Positions 8,058 to 18,160 of a stretch of DNA of 64,000 bases are shown here, one piece after another (the stretch's first letter is position 1; each line of letters opens with the position of its first letter). The notes below the pieces were generated by a model that ran no database searches, was not told where the DNA came from, and saw nothing but the letters and a program-made list of their open reading frames with translations. The stretch is from Komagataella phaffii GS115 (Eukaryota; Ascomycota; Pichiomycetes; Pichiales; Pichiaceae): contig NC_012966.1 in assembly GCF_000027005.1 (NCBI RefSeq), forward strand, positions 434,001-498,000, written 5' to 3'. Both the position numbers and the translations under genes were made by a program.

Positions 8058-9992
8058 TTATTTCTTTTCTAACAATTGCTGCCGTAGCTCTTTGTTATCT
8101 TCAACTAATTGTCCCACCAGTGCTGTTAGCGTTTCTAGTTTTTTCATAACATCATAGGTCTCTAAAGAAACTCCCATCTTTGAGCTTTCGTGGATTGGTG
8201 GGACCAGACGTTGCACTGATCGCAGCCATTCTTTGCGGCCAGCTTGAAATTCCGGATCCTCCAGTTCCGCTTGAAGCTGTACAGAGAGATTTTCGTTAAT
8301 TTGTTGTTCAGCTTCTTCTGCGTCTGTGTCGTCGTCAAAACCATCTGTCAAACTCCACTCTGTATCATGTTCGTTGGCATCATCAGGCAAGTTTCGTCCC
8401 CTATTGTAATTCACACGCTTGGCAATCTTGACCTCTTCAGAGGCAACATACAATATCAACGGCAAATAGATAATGGTCATAACCGCCTTATTGATAGAGT
8501 GATAAGTTGAAGGTTGAACAAGCCACTGAAGAGGTAAAATGAAAAACTCAACTAAGTTGTATGGTGCAACGTATACATTCTCGTCAGGAGCTCTCACATA
8601 TCGCAAAGTCTTCTGAGCAACAAGTGCCAGATATTCGTTGGTAGAGTTGTCCACAATCTCGCTGTAGGCAGTGCTGTAAAGTGCAATCAGGATGTTCAGC
8701 AAGATTACTGTGATGAAAAATGTAAAGACGTAATACAAAATTTGCGCATAGGGAGGAGCAAATTTGTTAAAGCTCTGGAAATCTGGTCCACCAATGACGG
8801 TATGAACTAATACAGACAATATCTTGGTAGTGGCATCTCTACGACCGTCTGCTTGGTCTAGACCAAGGAAACCTTGCAGAAAACCAACTAAAATCACAGT
8901 CAGTAGGAAAAAAAAGATTGCAGACTCCTTCATCATAACCTTAATAACCACAATCATTGTTCCGACAAACTTGTTCACGTCCAAGAACAACAATAATCTA
9001 GTCCACATGAACGGGGCTGCGCACGATAGCAATCGGTAGGAAATTGTATCAAACTTATTCATGTTAACTGGAGAACCAGCACGTACTGCCATGATACGGA
9101 ACATTATAGAAACCGAGAGCAAGGCGTACATCGTGTCATTGAATGCATTCCAAAACTGAATGTAATTGGATCCAATATGGTACACTTTCACGATTTCATC
9201 CACAACATAACCAAGAGTGAAGATGTAAAAACACAGCTCAAAAAAATCAATGGAGGCGCTTGCTTCTGTGTTCACTATAAAGGTGTACAAGATCAAGTAA
9301 ACAATTGAAAACAAAATCTCCAGAATGTTCTGGTATTGAGGTGTCCTAATCCTGTCGGGGTTGAAGTGAGATAGGAAACGAGTATCGTTGACTCCATCGT
9401 ATAAGACGTATGATAGTGGGTTTTCTCTAGATTGTATTATCCAACCTCTCCAAATCCAGGTGACACATCGTTGGTAACCAGACGAACTGATTATCATAGT
9501 AGAATGCATGTCTACACTCAGCTCCAAAACATTCTGGGGATAGCTGTCTTCGGTGTTGAGATTAATTGTAAACCGACGAGTCAACATAGCAATGAACAAA
9601 TATCGTTCATCCTGTTGCTGTTCAATGATTATTTTTGACAACTGCTGAGCAGCAACACTTCGTGACTCATGTAGTTGAGCAGCAGACAGCTCCATATCAG
9701 CCAACTGCATATACCATTCACTGACTTTGAGAAGACAAAAAGGCAAAGCACTTCTATATTTTCTAGAAGAAGTTCCCTCTTTGCCCTTGCCCACTCCACC
9801 AGCTGCATTGTAAACAGCTTCAACAACATTAGCGTTTAGCAAAGTACTGTCAGGACGCGTTATCTCGTGGATCTCAGCAGGAATGATAATCGCCCTATCG
9901 ATAACCTGTTTCAGATTCAGAGCAATACGCAGATTCTGCCTAGCAGTAGGAGTACCATAGTAATGCGCTGCCCTTTCGCTGTCTTGACTCAT
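8058..9992 (-). CDS. YVC1: YVC1 vacuolar TRP-type cation channel
   Basis: Vacuolar membrane TRP channel that releases Ca2+ in response to osmotic and mechanical stimuli. The 644-residue protein (S. cerevisiae 675) starts at a clear ATG. It has a soluble N-terminal domain of about 220 residues, then six or more membrane segments between about residues 230 and 460; the pore region (FLQGFLGLDQADG) precedes a last long segment VFTFFITVILLNILIALYSTAY. Beyond this are an acidic C-terminal tail (DDANEHDTEW...DDDTDAEEAEQ) and a terminal coiled coil (VMKKLETLTALVGQLVEDNKELRQQL), the arrangement described for Yvc1. It is divergent from NST1. Confidence 0.94.
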   Translation of the reverse strand: MSQDSERAAHYYGTPTARQNLRIALNLKQVIDRAIIIPAEIHEITRPDSTLLNANVVEAVYNAAGGVGKGKEGTSSRKYRSALPFCLLKVSEWYMQLADMELSAAQLHESRSVAAQQLSKIIIEQQQDERYLFIAMLTRRFTINLNTEDSYPQNVLELSVDMHSTMIISSSGYQRCVTWIWRGWIIQSRENPLSYVLYDGVNDTRFLSHFNPDRIRTPQYQNILEILFSIVYLILYTFIVNTEASASIDFFELCFYIFTLGYVVDEIVKVYHIGSNYIQFWNAFNDTMYALLSVSIMFRIMAVRAGSPVNMNKFDTISYRLLSCAAPFMWTRLLLFLDVNKFVGTMIVVIKVMMKESAIFFFLLTVILVGFLQGFLGLDQADGRRDATTKILSVLVHTVIGGPDFQSFNKFAPPYAQILYYVFTFFITVILLNILIALYSTAYSEIVDNSTNEYLALVAQKTLRYVRAPDENVYVAPYNLVEFFILPLQWLVQPSTYHSINKAVMTIIYLPLILYVASEEVKIAKRVNYNRGRNLPDDANEHDTEWSLTDGFDDDTDAEEAEQQINENLSVQLQAELEDPEFQAGRKEWLRSVQRLVPPIHESSKMGVSLETYDVMKKLETLTALVGQLVEDNKELRQQLLEKK

Positions 9993-10330
9993 AGACGCCA
10001 GTATACTCTTGTTGGTGTTGTAGAAAAAAATGAAAGATGCTGAAAAATGAAGAATAGCCTGCTGCGCATCCTCATCGTGCAGGGAATCCTGCTCACGAAG
10101 TTGCTCAGGGGATTATTTGGACAGAATATTGCTTTGTTCGAAAGTCGCACTAGGCCAGTTTTCGTTTTCTCCGCCCAGCGTTTCCCTTCTGCACCTCTTC
10201 GAGAACATGATCAATCTGGGATAATCTCATTTTTCGACAGAAACCTAAAAGGGTTACAACGCAACATTCATCACCTACTAATTTAGCACGGCATCTCCTA
10301 ATCCCCTACAAAGGTTCTTATGCACAAAAG
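9993..10330. promoter_or_regulatory. Divergent YVC1/NST1 promoter containing a 79-codon ATG frame
   Basis: This region must hold the promoters for both divergent genes. An ATG in good context (AAAATGAAG) at 10047 opens a 79-codon frame ending at 10286, 45 bases before the NST1 ATG. I recognise no domain in it and treat it as a possible upstream reading frame, not a gene. No TATA box or tRNA is evident. Confidence 0.4.
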
Positions 10331-13063
10331 ATGACCGGTACGAGAACAGAGAAACCTAACACACAGGACTATGTTGCCGGAAGGGACGTGATGTTTGACT
10401 ATCAAACTGCATTGTCTCATACCAACGGATATGAGAACAAGTCTAGACACAAGAACAAATCGCACAGAACGAAGAAGGTAAGACACGAAACGCCACCCGT
10501 TAGCGTAGATATTAATGACCCAGATGCAGATTATCCTGTATCTCGAGTCATTAAGCAGACAGAGAATGGAGAGGTGGTAGTAAGTGAATATCAAAGTGCA
10601 GATCCGTACAACTTTTGGGGTGCTTTGACCATAAATTCCGAAGAACACGAGGGACTGAAAGAATTTTGGAATTCTATGACACCAGATCAGAGGAAATCTC
10701 TTGTAAGCATCGATAAAGAGGAGTTATTAAGCTCCCTGAAGTATATTGAATGTGGGGCATGTCGATGTCAAGCTTGTGGTGACAAGAAGGCTCTTGAACA
10801 AGATCTCATTGAGCTATACGATAGCTACTACGCCCACATTGGTGAGCATGAAATTAAAACCTTGGAACCATTTTTTTCAAATGATTTGGAGTCTTTCAAG
10901 AGTATGCTGGGTGACTATGAGTGTTTGGATACTGAAGTGGACCTTGACTCTGAAGAATATGAATCTGATGAGCGGGATTATGAGCACGAACATCATACAA
11001 TTTGTGAGCCATTAGCTCAAGACCTTCCTACTGACAATACAGACAACATACAGGATGGTCAAATAGAAGTAAAAATGCCTACGTCGAATCAGCTTTCAAC
11101 AATTGCCGATGATATACTTAATCATGATGGGCGTTCTTTTATCACGATGATGGAAAGGCTAGCCATAAATATGAACAGGCTTGAGGATTGCAATAATAAA
11201 AATAGTAGCACAAGCAACATCAGCGACAACATTTCCACAGCCCCAACCAACAGCATTAATATCCAAGCAGACTCAGATGTTCAAAAAAGCGTTTCCAAGA
11301 TAGAGGATGTTTTCCGAACGAATATTGGTGTATTCAATCCTACATTTCTGAAGAACGCTTTGATCAAGTACGCTGAACGTACTGATGCAGATTGGACCAA
11401 GACTCCCAACACACCAGGTGAAACTGAGGCCTGGCTCAATGGGATAGCTGACTCACTAGCATTAAAAGGGCGAGACAGACAAGAATTTATAGCCACTCCG
11501 AAGAAGCTAATGCAATTGAAAGATGAATGGAAACGGACTGAGGATGAACAAGGCGAAGACGAACATGTGTGGACTGACGAGCAATCAAAGTTGTTCCTAG
11601 AACGAGTCGAGAATGCCATAAATACAGTATCTTCAGAAGAGCAAGAATACCAAGAAGTAGAGGAGGTGAACCAAGATTTTGAGGATGAAATCTACGAAGA
11701 TGAAGATGAAGACGAAGAAGACCAGGAAATTTTGGAAAAGGAGTATCTTGACAAGAAGAGACTTCAACAAGCTTTCCGAATGTTGCAAGTGATGACTACA
11801 CAAATAGTAAAGGAAAGGTTTGTCACTGCATACCGAGAGAAAGTTGCCGAAGATACCAGAAATCAATTGCTTGCCGAACTAGAAATGGAAGAAGCTCTTC
11901 AGAAGGAAAAAGAAAAAGAAGAGAAAAGACGGAAAGAAGAACTTCTAGAAAAGAAACGGCTAGAAGAGATTGCAAAGGAACAGGAGCGCCGAAGAAAGGA
12001 GGCAGAGAAATTGGAAGAGGAACGAAAACGAGAAGAAGAACAGAGACGAAGAACGGAGGAAGGAATTCGTAGGAAAGAAGAACAACGTCGAAAGAAGGAA
12101 GAAGAGAGGCGGAAAGTTCTGGAAGAGAAACGTCGCAAGGAACAAGAGTTGAAGAGACTAGAAGAGGAACGGCTAGAGAAGGAGAGACTTGAAAATGAAC
12201 GTGTAGAAAAAGAGAAACTCGAAGCTCAAAGATTGGAGGAAGAAAAGCAACGACTTCAGCAACGAAGTTCAGCACAACAAGGAAATGTTCCAAATTCAAG
12301 ACAAGGCCCGACCGGTTATCAACAGCAATATCAATCTTTAGTCCCGCCAAAAACTTCACAGCCTGTAGAAGAAAATTCATTCGAAGAGGTCAATGCCCTT
12401 TTAAGGAAGGCTGAGTCTTCTTTACGAGATGAAAATAGCAATATAAGCAACACACCAGTATATGGAGCACCAGCTAACAACTTCTTCAATCAGAATAAGC
12501 ATTATCCTTCTGAAATTTCAGGTGCTCAGATGCCAGCACATTTTAGTGGCTGGGGAAGTGATCCTAACGGGTTTGCATCTCCTTCGAGCCCTGGCAATGT
12601 GTTTTTACCGGGAAGAACCAGTCAATCAGGATTCAATGCTGGCTATAATGGAGGATTTTTCGAGCAGAATAGACCAGACGCCAATCCAGCAGGCGCTGCA
12701 CACATTTCTGGGGCAACTCTTTTTGGGGGGAACAACTCTATTTGGAGTTACCCAGGGTCTGTTGGTAGTATTTGGAGTGCTCAACTTGGAGTGAATGATT
12801 ACGAGAGGATTCAGTTGGCGACATTTCAAGCCATAAAGAACTTCAAGGACGACTCTGGCGAGTACAATCTACAAGGTTTATTTAATTTCAGCAAACCGGC
12901 CTTGACTATGTACCCAACGTTGACATTGGATCAGTTTGTGGTAGCTCTTCAACATGATCTGCGAGGCATATTACCTTTCCGATTTGAAATTCTCTATGAG
13001 CTTGGGCTTGCAAGTCGTGTCAGATTTATGCCCAGCTGGCCAAAGACTGACCAGATGAGATGA
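10331..13063 (+). CDS. NST1: NST1 stress response protein
   Basis: Large charged cytoplasmic protein linked in S. cerevisiae to salt tolerance and mRNA-splicing factor Msl1; its molecular function is poorly known. The 910-residue protein (S. cerevisiae about 1240) has a conserved N-terminal region with FWGALTINSEEHEGLKEFW and a cysteine cluster ECGACRCQACGD, acidic blocks (about residues 210-230 and 435-470), then a long single alpha-helix/coiled coil of alternating E, K and R from about 515 to 650. A Gln/Pro/Gly/Asn-rich C-terminal part follows. The cysteine motif and coiled coil are the family signature. Neighbours YVC1 and RHO2 support the call (NST1 and RHO2 are YNL091W and YNL090W). Confidence 0.88.
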   Translation: MTGTRTEKPNTQDYVAGRDVMFDYQTALSHTNGYENKSRHKNKSHRTKKVRHETPPVSVDINDPDADYPVSRVIKQTENGEVVVSEYQSADPYNFWGALTINSEEHEGLKEFWNSMTPDQRKSLVSIDKEELLSSLKYIECGACRCQACGDKKALEQDLIELYDSYYAHIGEHEIKTLEPFFSNDLESFKSMLGDYECLDTEVDLDSEEYESDERDYEHEHHTICEPLAQDLPTDNTDNIQDGQIEVKMPTSNQLSTIADDILNHDGRSFITMMERLAINMNRLEDCNNKNSSTSNISDNISTAPTNSINIQADSDVQKSVSKIEDVFRTNIGVFNPTFLKNALIKYAERTDADWTKTPNTPGETEAWLNGIADSLALKGRDRQEFIATPKKLMQLKDEWKRTEDEQGEDEHVWTDEQSKLFLERVENAINTVSSEEQEYQEVEEVNQDFEDEIYEDEDEDEEDQEILEKEYLDKKRLQQAFRMLQVMTTQIVKERFVTAYREKVAEDTRNQLLAELEMEEALQKEKEKEEKRRKEELLEKKRLEEIAKEQERRRKEAEKLEEERKREEEQRRRTEEGIRRKEEQRRKKEEERRKVLEEKRRKEQELKRLEEERLEKERLENERVEKEKLEAQRLEEEKQRLQQRSSAQQGNVPNSRQGPTGYQQQYQSLVPPKTSQPVEENSFEEVNALLRKAESSLRDENSNISNTPVYGAPANNFFNQNKHYPSEISGAQMPAHFSGWGSDPNGFASPSSPGNVFLPGRTSQSGFNAGYNGGFFEQNRPDANPAGAAHISGATLFGGNNSIWSYPGSVGSIWSAQLGVNDYERIQLATFQAIKNFKDDSGEYNLQGLFNFSKPALTMYPTLTLDQFVVALQHDLRGILPFRFEILYELGLASRVRFMPSWPKTDQMR

Positions 13064-13319
13064 ATAGTGTTTAAATATTTAACGTAGAATATATGATAAT
13101 CAACGCCAACGAAGTCAAATGCCTCAGCAACTTCTGGATCCCCTCAACTCCACCAAGGTTGATATTCTCTCTTTCGCGAGATTCTGTTCCGTCAACCTTA
13201 TTCTTCCCTCATCGCGTTGACAGTACATTCCTTAACAAAACTCAAAACCTGAAGACGATCCGAGCGCTCCAGTCGCAAAGAAATCAGAACGAGAACGAAT
13301 CAAATAGGCACCCTTCATC

Positions 13320-13907
13320 ATGTCGGTTGAAAATATCATTAATCGTAAGCTGGTGATTGTGGGTGATGGTGCTTGTGGCAAGACCTCGTTGCTCTATGTG
13401 TTTACACTTGGGGAGTTTCCCACAGAGTACCACCCCACAGTATTTGAAAACTATGCTACTGACTGTCGAGTTGACGGCAAGGCAGTGAGATTGGCATTGT
13501 GGGATACTGCAGGACAAGAGGAATATGAACGGTTAAGGCCATTGAGTTATGCCAAAGCTCACGCAATTTTGATCGGATTTGCATTAGATACTCCAGATTC
13601 GTTGGATAACGTGGGGACAAAATGGATTGAAGAAGTTCGTTCATTTGTACCCAACGCCCCGAGAATCTTAGTTGGGTTAAAGAAGGATATACGCCAGCAA
13701 CAGTGTAACCCTGAAGATCCTGAAAGTGTTCGACAGTTCGTGTTCCCACAACAAGGTGAAGCCATGGCGAAACGAATAGATGCTAGGAAGTATATTGAAT
13801 GCTCTGCCCTAACCGGGGAAGGAGTTGATGACGTCTTTGAAACTGCCACCAGAGCCAGCCTCCTTGTGACATACAAACCAACCCAGACATGTTGTTTGAT
13901 TCTGTAG
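13320..13907 (+). CDS. RHO2: RHO2 Rho-type GTPase
   Basis: Rho-family small GTPase; Rho2 helps control cell-wall integrity and polarity at the plasma membrane. It is 195 residues (S. cerevisiae 192). Visible motifs: GDGACGKTSLL P-loop, the effector loop EYHPTVFENYATD, WDTAGQEEYERLRPLSY switch II, ECSALTGEGVDDVF (G5). The G4 position reads VGLKKDIR, the Rho2-type variant of the usual TKxD. The C-terminus is CCLIL: a CAAX box ending in leucine, predicting geranylgeranylation, with an adjacent cysteine available for palmitoylation. It follows NST1 on the same strand, as in S. cerevisiae. Confidence 0.93.
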   Translation: MSVENIINRKLVIVGDGACGKTSLLYVFTLGEFPTEYHPTVFENYATDCRVDGKAVRLALWDTAGQEEYERLRPLSYAKAHAILIGFALDTPDSLDNVGTKWIEEVRSFVPNAPRILVGLKKDIRQQQCNPEDPESVRQFVFPQQGEAMAKRIDARKYIECSALTGEGVDDVFETATRASLLVTYKPTQTCCLIL

Positions 13908-14040
13908 ATACTATACCGGATCTGGCAAGCGCGAATTTCACGAGACACCAAAAAAGCACATAGAAAGAACAAAAATGCCCATTTTAGTTAAATAGAACGC
14001 GTCACATTATCTCTACTTACAACTAATTACCCATAATACA

Positions 14041-16686
14041 ATGGCTCCACCCCGTAGGAAACGTATTATTGAAGACTCGTCAGATGAAGAGATTGAAGAT
14101 GTCGACTTCCATGCCTCTTCTTCAAACTCAATGCGTTCGTCACCACCACCACCTGCAACATTGGGATTACCTCCATCGTCACCTACCCTTCCCTTTGATG
14201 ACGACGAACAGGAGATTGGAGAGGAAGAGATACCCATCATTGACGAGGAGGAGGTAGACGAGGAAGATGATGCTGAGGACCTGATTGGAGACAATATGTT
14301 TGACGATTACCGCCAAAACAGGGACCAAGACCACTACGATATAGACCAGATTGACGATAATGAGTATGAGCAGATGGACCCAGAAGAGAGAAGAAAAGTT
14401 GACAAACTTCTGAATGAAAAAGACAGACTACAGAAACAAGCTTTAGCTGCAGACAGAGATATTTATCTTGGTGATGGTGCTGATATGGATGTTGAGATTG
14501 ACACCCGAACTGGATTGCCAGTGCAATCTAGAAGAAGAAGAACCGCCTATGACGATGACAGATTGGGACATGATGATGATGACTTGGAAGATATTGACCC
14601 GTTGGCGGAAGAGCTGACTCTTGAATCGTTGGCCGATGTCAAAGCTGAGTCCATTCTCCAATGGATTCTGACTCCCAATGTTAATAGAACTATTGCGAGA
14701 GAACTGAAATCATTCTTGCTTGAGTATACCGACGAAAATGGCCGCTCCGTATACGGTGCAAGAATTAGAGCTCTTGGTGAAGTTAACTCTGAAAGTCTGG
14801 ATGTATCATATACTCATATTCTGGAAAGTAAAGCTATTCTGGCTCTGTTTTTGGCCAGTTGCCCAGATCAAATTCTTCAAATATTTGATGTTGTAGCTAT
14901 GGAGGCTACAGAATTACACTATCCAGATTATGCGCAAATTCATTCCGAGGTACATGTTCGCATCACAGACTTTCCAAACATCAGCAGTTTGCGTGAGCTA
15001 AGAGAGACACATTTAAATGCTCTAGTTCGTGTTACTGGTGTAGTCACAAGGCGAACTGGTGTGTTCCCACAGCTGAAATACGTCAAGTTTGACTGCTTGC
15101 GTTGTCATATGGTTTTAGGTCCTTATATTCAAGATTCTACCCAAGAAGTCAAAGTCTCCTACTGTACCAATTGCCAATCTCGTGGTCCTTTCAAAATGAA
15201 CGCAGAGCGTACATTATATAGGAATTATCAGAGGATAACTTTACAAGAGCCTCCAGGAGCTGTTCCCCCAGGAAGACTACCCCGCCACAGGGAAATAGTG
15301 TTACTATGGGATTTGGTGGACGCAGCCAAACCGGGAGAAGAAGTTGATATCACTGGTGTTTACAAGAATAGTTATGATGGTGCATTGAATGCACACAATG
15401 GATTTCCAGTGTTTGCCACGGTCATTGAAGCAAACTGCCTGCGGAGAAGGGACGCTTCTGGATCTACCAATCCAGCTTTGGATTCTTCAGGATCGGTGCC
15501 CTGGACTGATGAAGATGAAAGCCAAATTATTCAGCTTAGTAAACAGAGAGGTATTGTGGACAAGATTATCGGTTCCATGGCTCCCTCTATATATGGACAT
15601 CGTGATATAAAAGCCGCCATTGCTTGCTCCTTGTTCGGAGGTGTTCCCAAAGATATCAATGGTAAGCATTCTATTAGGGGTGATATCAATGTTCTTTTAC
15701 TGGGTGATCCAGGTACGGCTAAATCTCAAATCTTGAAATATGTTGAGAAAACTGCCCACAGGGCAGTGTTTGCTACAGGTCAAGGGGCTTCTGCGGTGGG
15801 TCTTACTGCAAGTGTCAGAAAGGACCCAGTTACGCGTGAATGGACTTTGGAAGGAGGTGCATTGGTTCTTGCTGATAAGGGAACCTGTCTGATAGATGAG
15901 TTTGACAAAATGAATGACCAAGATAGAACATCCATCCATGAAGCCATGGAACAGCAGTCCATTTCCATCTCAAAAGCAGGTATTGTCACTTCGTTACAAG
16001 CCAGATGTTCTATAATAGCAGCAGCTAATCCTGTTGGTGGAAGATATAATCCGACTATGAACTTGGCACATAATGTCAATCTAACAGAACCTATCTTATC
16101 CCGTTTTGACATCCTTTGTGTTGTCAGAGATTTAGTGGATCCATCAGTTGATGAGAGATTGGCAAAGTTCGTGGTAGATTCCCATATTAGATCCCATCCA
16201 CATGACGATGCCAATGATTCTGATGATAGTGAGGGAGAAATTGAAGGTGATCGAACTGTGAGCCAAGTACAGCATGATGTGTCTGTAAACAAAGGAAAAC
16301 GTGAGCGCAGACAACAGCTACAGCGTGAAAAAGAGAATCAAATTTCACCTATTCCTCAGGACTTACTGGTTAAATATATCCACTATGCAAGAACAAAATT
16401 GTATCCTAAACTAACACAAATGGACCGGGATAAAGTAGCAAGGGTTTACGCTGACCTGCGTACTGAGAGCATTACTACCGGTAGTTTCCCTATTACTGTC
16501 CGTCATTTTGAGAGTATCCTACGAATAGCAGAGTCCTTTGCACGCATGCGGCTTAGTGAGTTCGTTTCAAGCAGTGACCTAGATCGAGCTATCAAATTGA
16601 GTATTGACAGTTTTGTCGGAACTCAAAAACTGAGTGTTAGGAAGCAGCTGCAACGTAGTTTCATGAAATACACACTTCCCAAGTGA
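14041..16686 (+). CDS. MCM2: MCM2 replicative helicase subunit
   Basis: Subunit of the MCM2-7 hexamer that is loaded at origins and unwinds DNA at forks. It is 881 residues (S. cerevisiae 868). The N-terminus is basic then strongly acidic, the histone-binding and DDK-target region of Mcm2. A C4 zinc finger (CLRC...CTNC) lies at about residues 352-380. The AAA+ core has Walker A GDPGTAKS at 555-562, Walker B LADKGTCLIDEFDKM at about 619-633 and the arginine finger LSRFD near 687. An acidic, low-complexity insert (DDANDSDDSEGEIEGD) follows the AAA core before the winged-helix C-terminus. The ATG is the first in frame and leads directly into the usual acidic N-terminus. Confidence 0.97.
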   Translation: MAPPRRKRIIEDSSDEEIEDVDFHASSSNSMRSSPPPPATLGLPPSSPTLPFDDDEQEIGEEEIPIIDEEEVDEEDDAEDLIGDNMFDDYRQNRDQDHYDIDQIDDNEYEQMDPEERRKVDKLLNEKDRLQKQALAADRDIYLGDGADMDVEIDTRTGLPVQSRRRRTAYDDDRLGHDDDDLEDIDPLAEELTLESLADVKAESILQWILTPNVNRTIARELKSFLLEYTDENGRSVYGARIRALGEVNSESLDVSYTHILESKAILALFLASCPDQILQIFDVVAMEATELHYPDYAQIHSEVHVRITDFPNISSLRELRETHLNALVRVTGVVTRRTGVFPQLKYVKFDCLRCHMVLGPYIQDSTQEVKVSYCTNCQSRGPFKMNAERTLYRNYQRITLQEPPGAVPPGRLPRHREIVLLWDLVDAAKPGEEVDITGVYKNSYDGALNAHNGFPVFATVIEANCLRRRDASGSTNPALDSSGSVPWTDEDESQIIQLSKQRGIVDKIIGSMAPSIYGHRDIKAAIACSLFGGVPKDINGKHSIRGDINVLLLGDPGTAKSQILKYVEKTAHRAVFATGQGASAVGLTASVRKDPVTREWTLEGGALVLADKGTCLIDEFDKMNDQDRTSIHEAMEQQSISISKAGIVTSLQARCSIIAAANPVGGRYNPTMNLAHNVNLTEPILSRFDILCVVRDLVDPSVDERLAKFVVDSHIRSHPHDDANDSDDSEGEIEGDRTVSQVQHDVSVNKGKRERRQQLQREKENQISPIPQDLLVKYIHYARTKLYPKLTQMDRDKVARVYADLRTESITTGSFPITVRHFESILRIAESFARMRLSEFVSSSDLDRAIKLSIDSFVGTQKLSVRKQLQRSFMKYTLPK

Positions 16687-16885
16687 AGAACTCTCTAATA
16701 CGGCATAGAAATTTATACCATAGTCTTTTTAATCTTACATAATCTTAATCACTTTTCCAACTTCACACGCGAAAAGCCTTTCCCATCACCAATTTGTCTC
16801 TTAAACTTCCCCCCTCCACCTTAGCTTTCCAACTTCCATCGACTGTAATTTGTCTCTCTGTATTGAGAATAGAATTTACCTGACA

Positions 16886-17965
16886 ATGTATCCCCAACGA
16901 CAGGTATACAATGATCCACAAGTACAGTCGCAACTTCCCCAAAGAGGGTTCGGGTATCCTTCCAACGTTGTCAACTCGGGCTTAACCAGTGACACCGCTC
17001 CAATTCAGACAACTATGGCGGCAAGTCTTTCTGCAGGCCCTCCAGGAGGTATTGCAACGAATATTCCCGGAGGAGTACCCGCAGGAACATCATCAGGGCC
17101 TCCTCCAGGAGCCTCTGTGAGTTCTGGTGGAGCTCCTAATACTAACAAAGCTTTGAATGATGAAAAAGTTTACGCATGGATTCTGGAGTTGGCCTATGGT
17201 CCGAACAAGGAACAAGCACTTCTAGAACTTGGTAAGAAAAGAGAATTGTATGACGATTTGGCTCTAGTACTTTGGCATTCATTTGGCGTGATGACTTCTC
17301 TCTTGGAAGAGATTGTTGCCGTATACCCGTTGTTGTCACCGCCCCAATTAACTACACCTATATCAAACCGAGTATGCAATGCGTTGGCCCTTCTACAATG
17401 TGTGGCATCTCATCCAGACACTAGAAATGCATTTCTGAACGCTCACATTCCATTATTTTTGTACCCTTTCCTTAATACCAGTTCCAAACAGCGACCATTT
17501 GAGTACCTAAAACTGACCTCACTAGGAGTTATTGGTGCTCTTGTTAAGAACGATTCACCAGAGGTAGTGTCCTTCTTACTTACCACAGAAATTATTCCTC
17601 TATGCCTCAAAATCATGGAATCTTCATCAGAACTGTCTAAGACAGTTGCCATTTTCATAGTACAGAAGATTCTATTCGATGATTCCGGATTAGCATACGT
17701 CTGTCAGACTTTTGAACGCTTTTCTGCTGTTTCCAACGTTTTGAAATCAATGGTTGAACAGCTAGTGCTTCAACCAGCCCCACGCTTGCTCAAACATGTG
17801 GTACGATGTTACTTGCGTCTATCTGATAATGTTGACGCCAAGAAGGCTTTGAAGGAATGTCTACCTGAGCCACTCAAAGATGGGACGTTCAGCTCAGTAT
17901 TGGTGAATGATGCGGCTACAAAAAGATGTCTGTCACAGTTACTGGTAAATGTCTCCCAGGAGTAA
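16886..17965 (+). CDS. CAF40: CAF40 subunit of the CCR4-NOT complex
   Basis: RCD1/CNOT9 homologue, an armadillo-like scaffold of the CCR4-NOT deadenylase complex. Using the ATG at 16886 it is 359 residues (S. cerevisiae 373); the longer frame starts with TTG. The first ~90 residues are low complexity (Pro, Gly, Ser, Gln). After this the RCD1 domain begins at [15 protein letters not shown] and runs to the end, with family motifs REQALLEL-like [27 protein letters not shown] and [27 protein letters not shown]. It is the first of three plus-strand genes, CAF40-SEC21-CUS2, in the same order as YNL288W-YNL286W. Confidence 0.96.
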   Translation: MYPQRQVYNDPQVQSQLPQRGFGYPSNVVNSGLTSDTAPIQTTMAASLSAGPPGGIATNIPGGVPAGTSSGPPPGASVSSGGAPNTNKALNDEKVYAWILELAYGPNKEQALLELGKKRELYDDLALVLWHSFGVMTSLLEEIVAVYPLLSPPQLTTPISNRVCNALALLQCVASHPDTRNAFLNAHIPLFLYPFLNTSSKQRPFEYLKLTSLGVIGALVKNDSPEVVSFLLTTEIIPLCLKIMESSSELSKTVAIFIVQKILFDDSGLAYVCQTFERFSAVSNVLKSMVEQLVLQPAPRLLKHVVRCYLRLSDNVDAKKALKECLPEPLKDGTFSSVLVNDAATKRCLSQLLVNVSQE

Positions 17966-18160
17966 TGTATATTATTGTATAGCTAATTGAATGGTATTAT
18001 TGCAAGGGATTTTTCTATCCAGCTACTTTCTACGCTCCTTCTGGTGATCGATCCCCTTAGGTTGAAATCCATAATTTCCGCCCACCGTACACGCTGTCGG
18101 TCGCGCGCATTCGCTCGCTGACTTGTTCTTTCAAGTCTCCAAAACACCACAACCCAACCA

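Noticed and set aside
11823..12380. A 185-codon antisense frame opposite the NST1 coiled coil
   Set aside because: It comes from the repetitive GAA/GAG codons read backwards (Leu/Phe/Ser-rich); not a credible protein.
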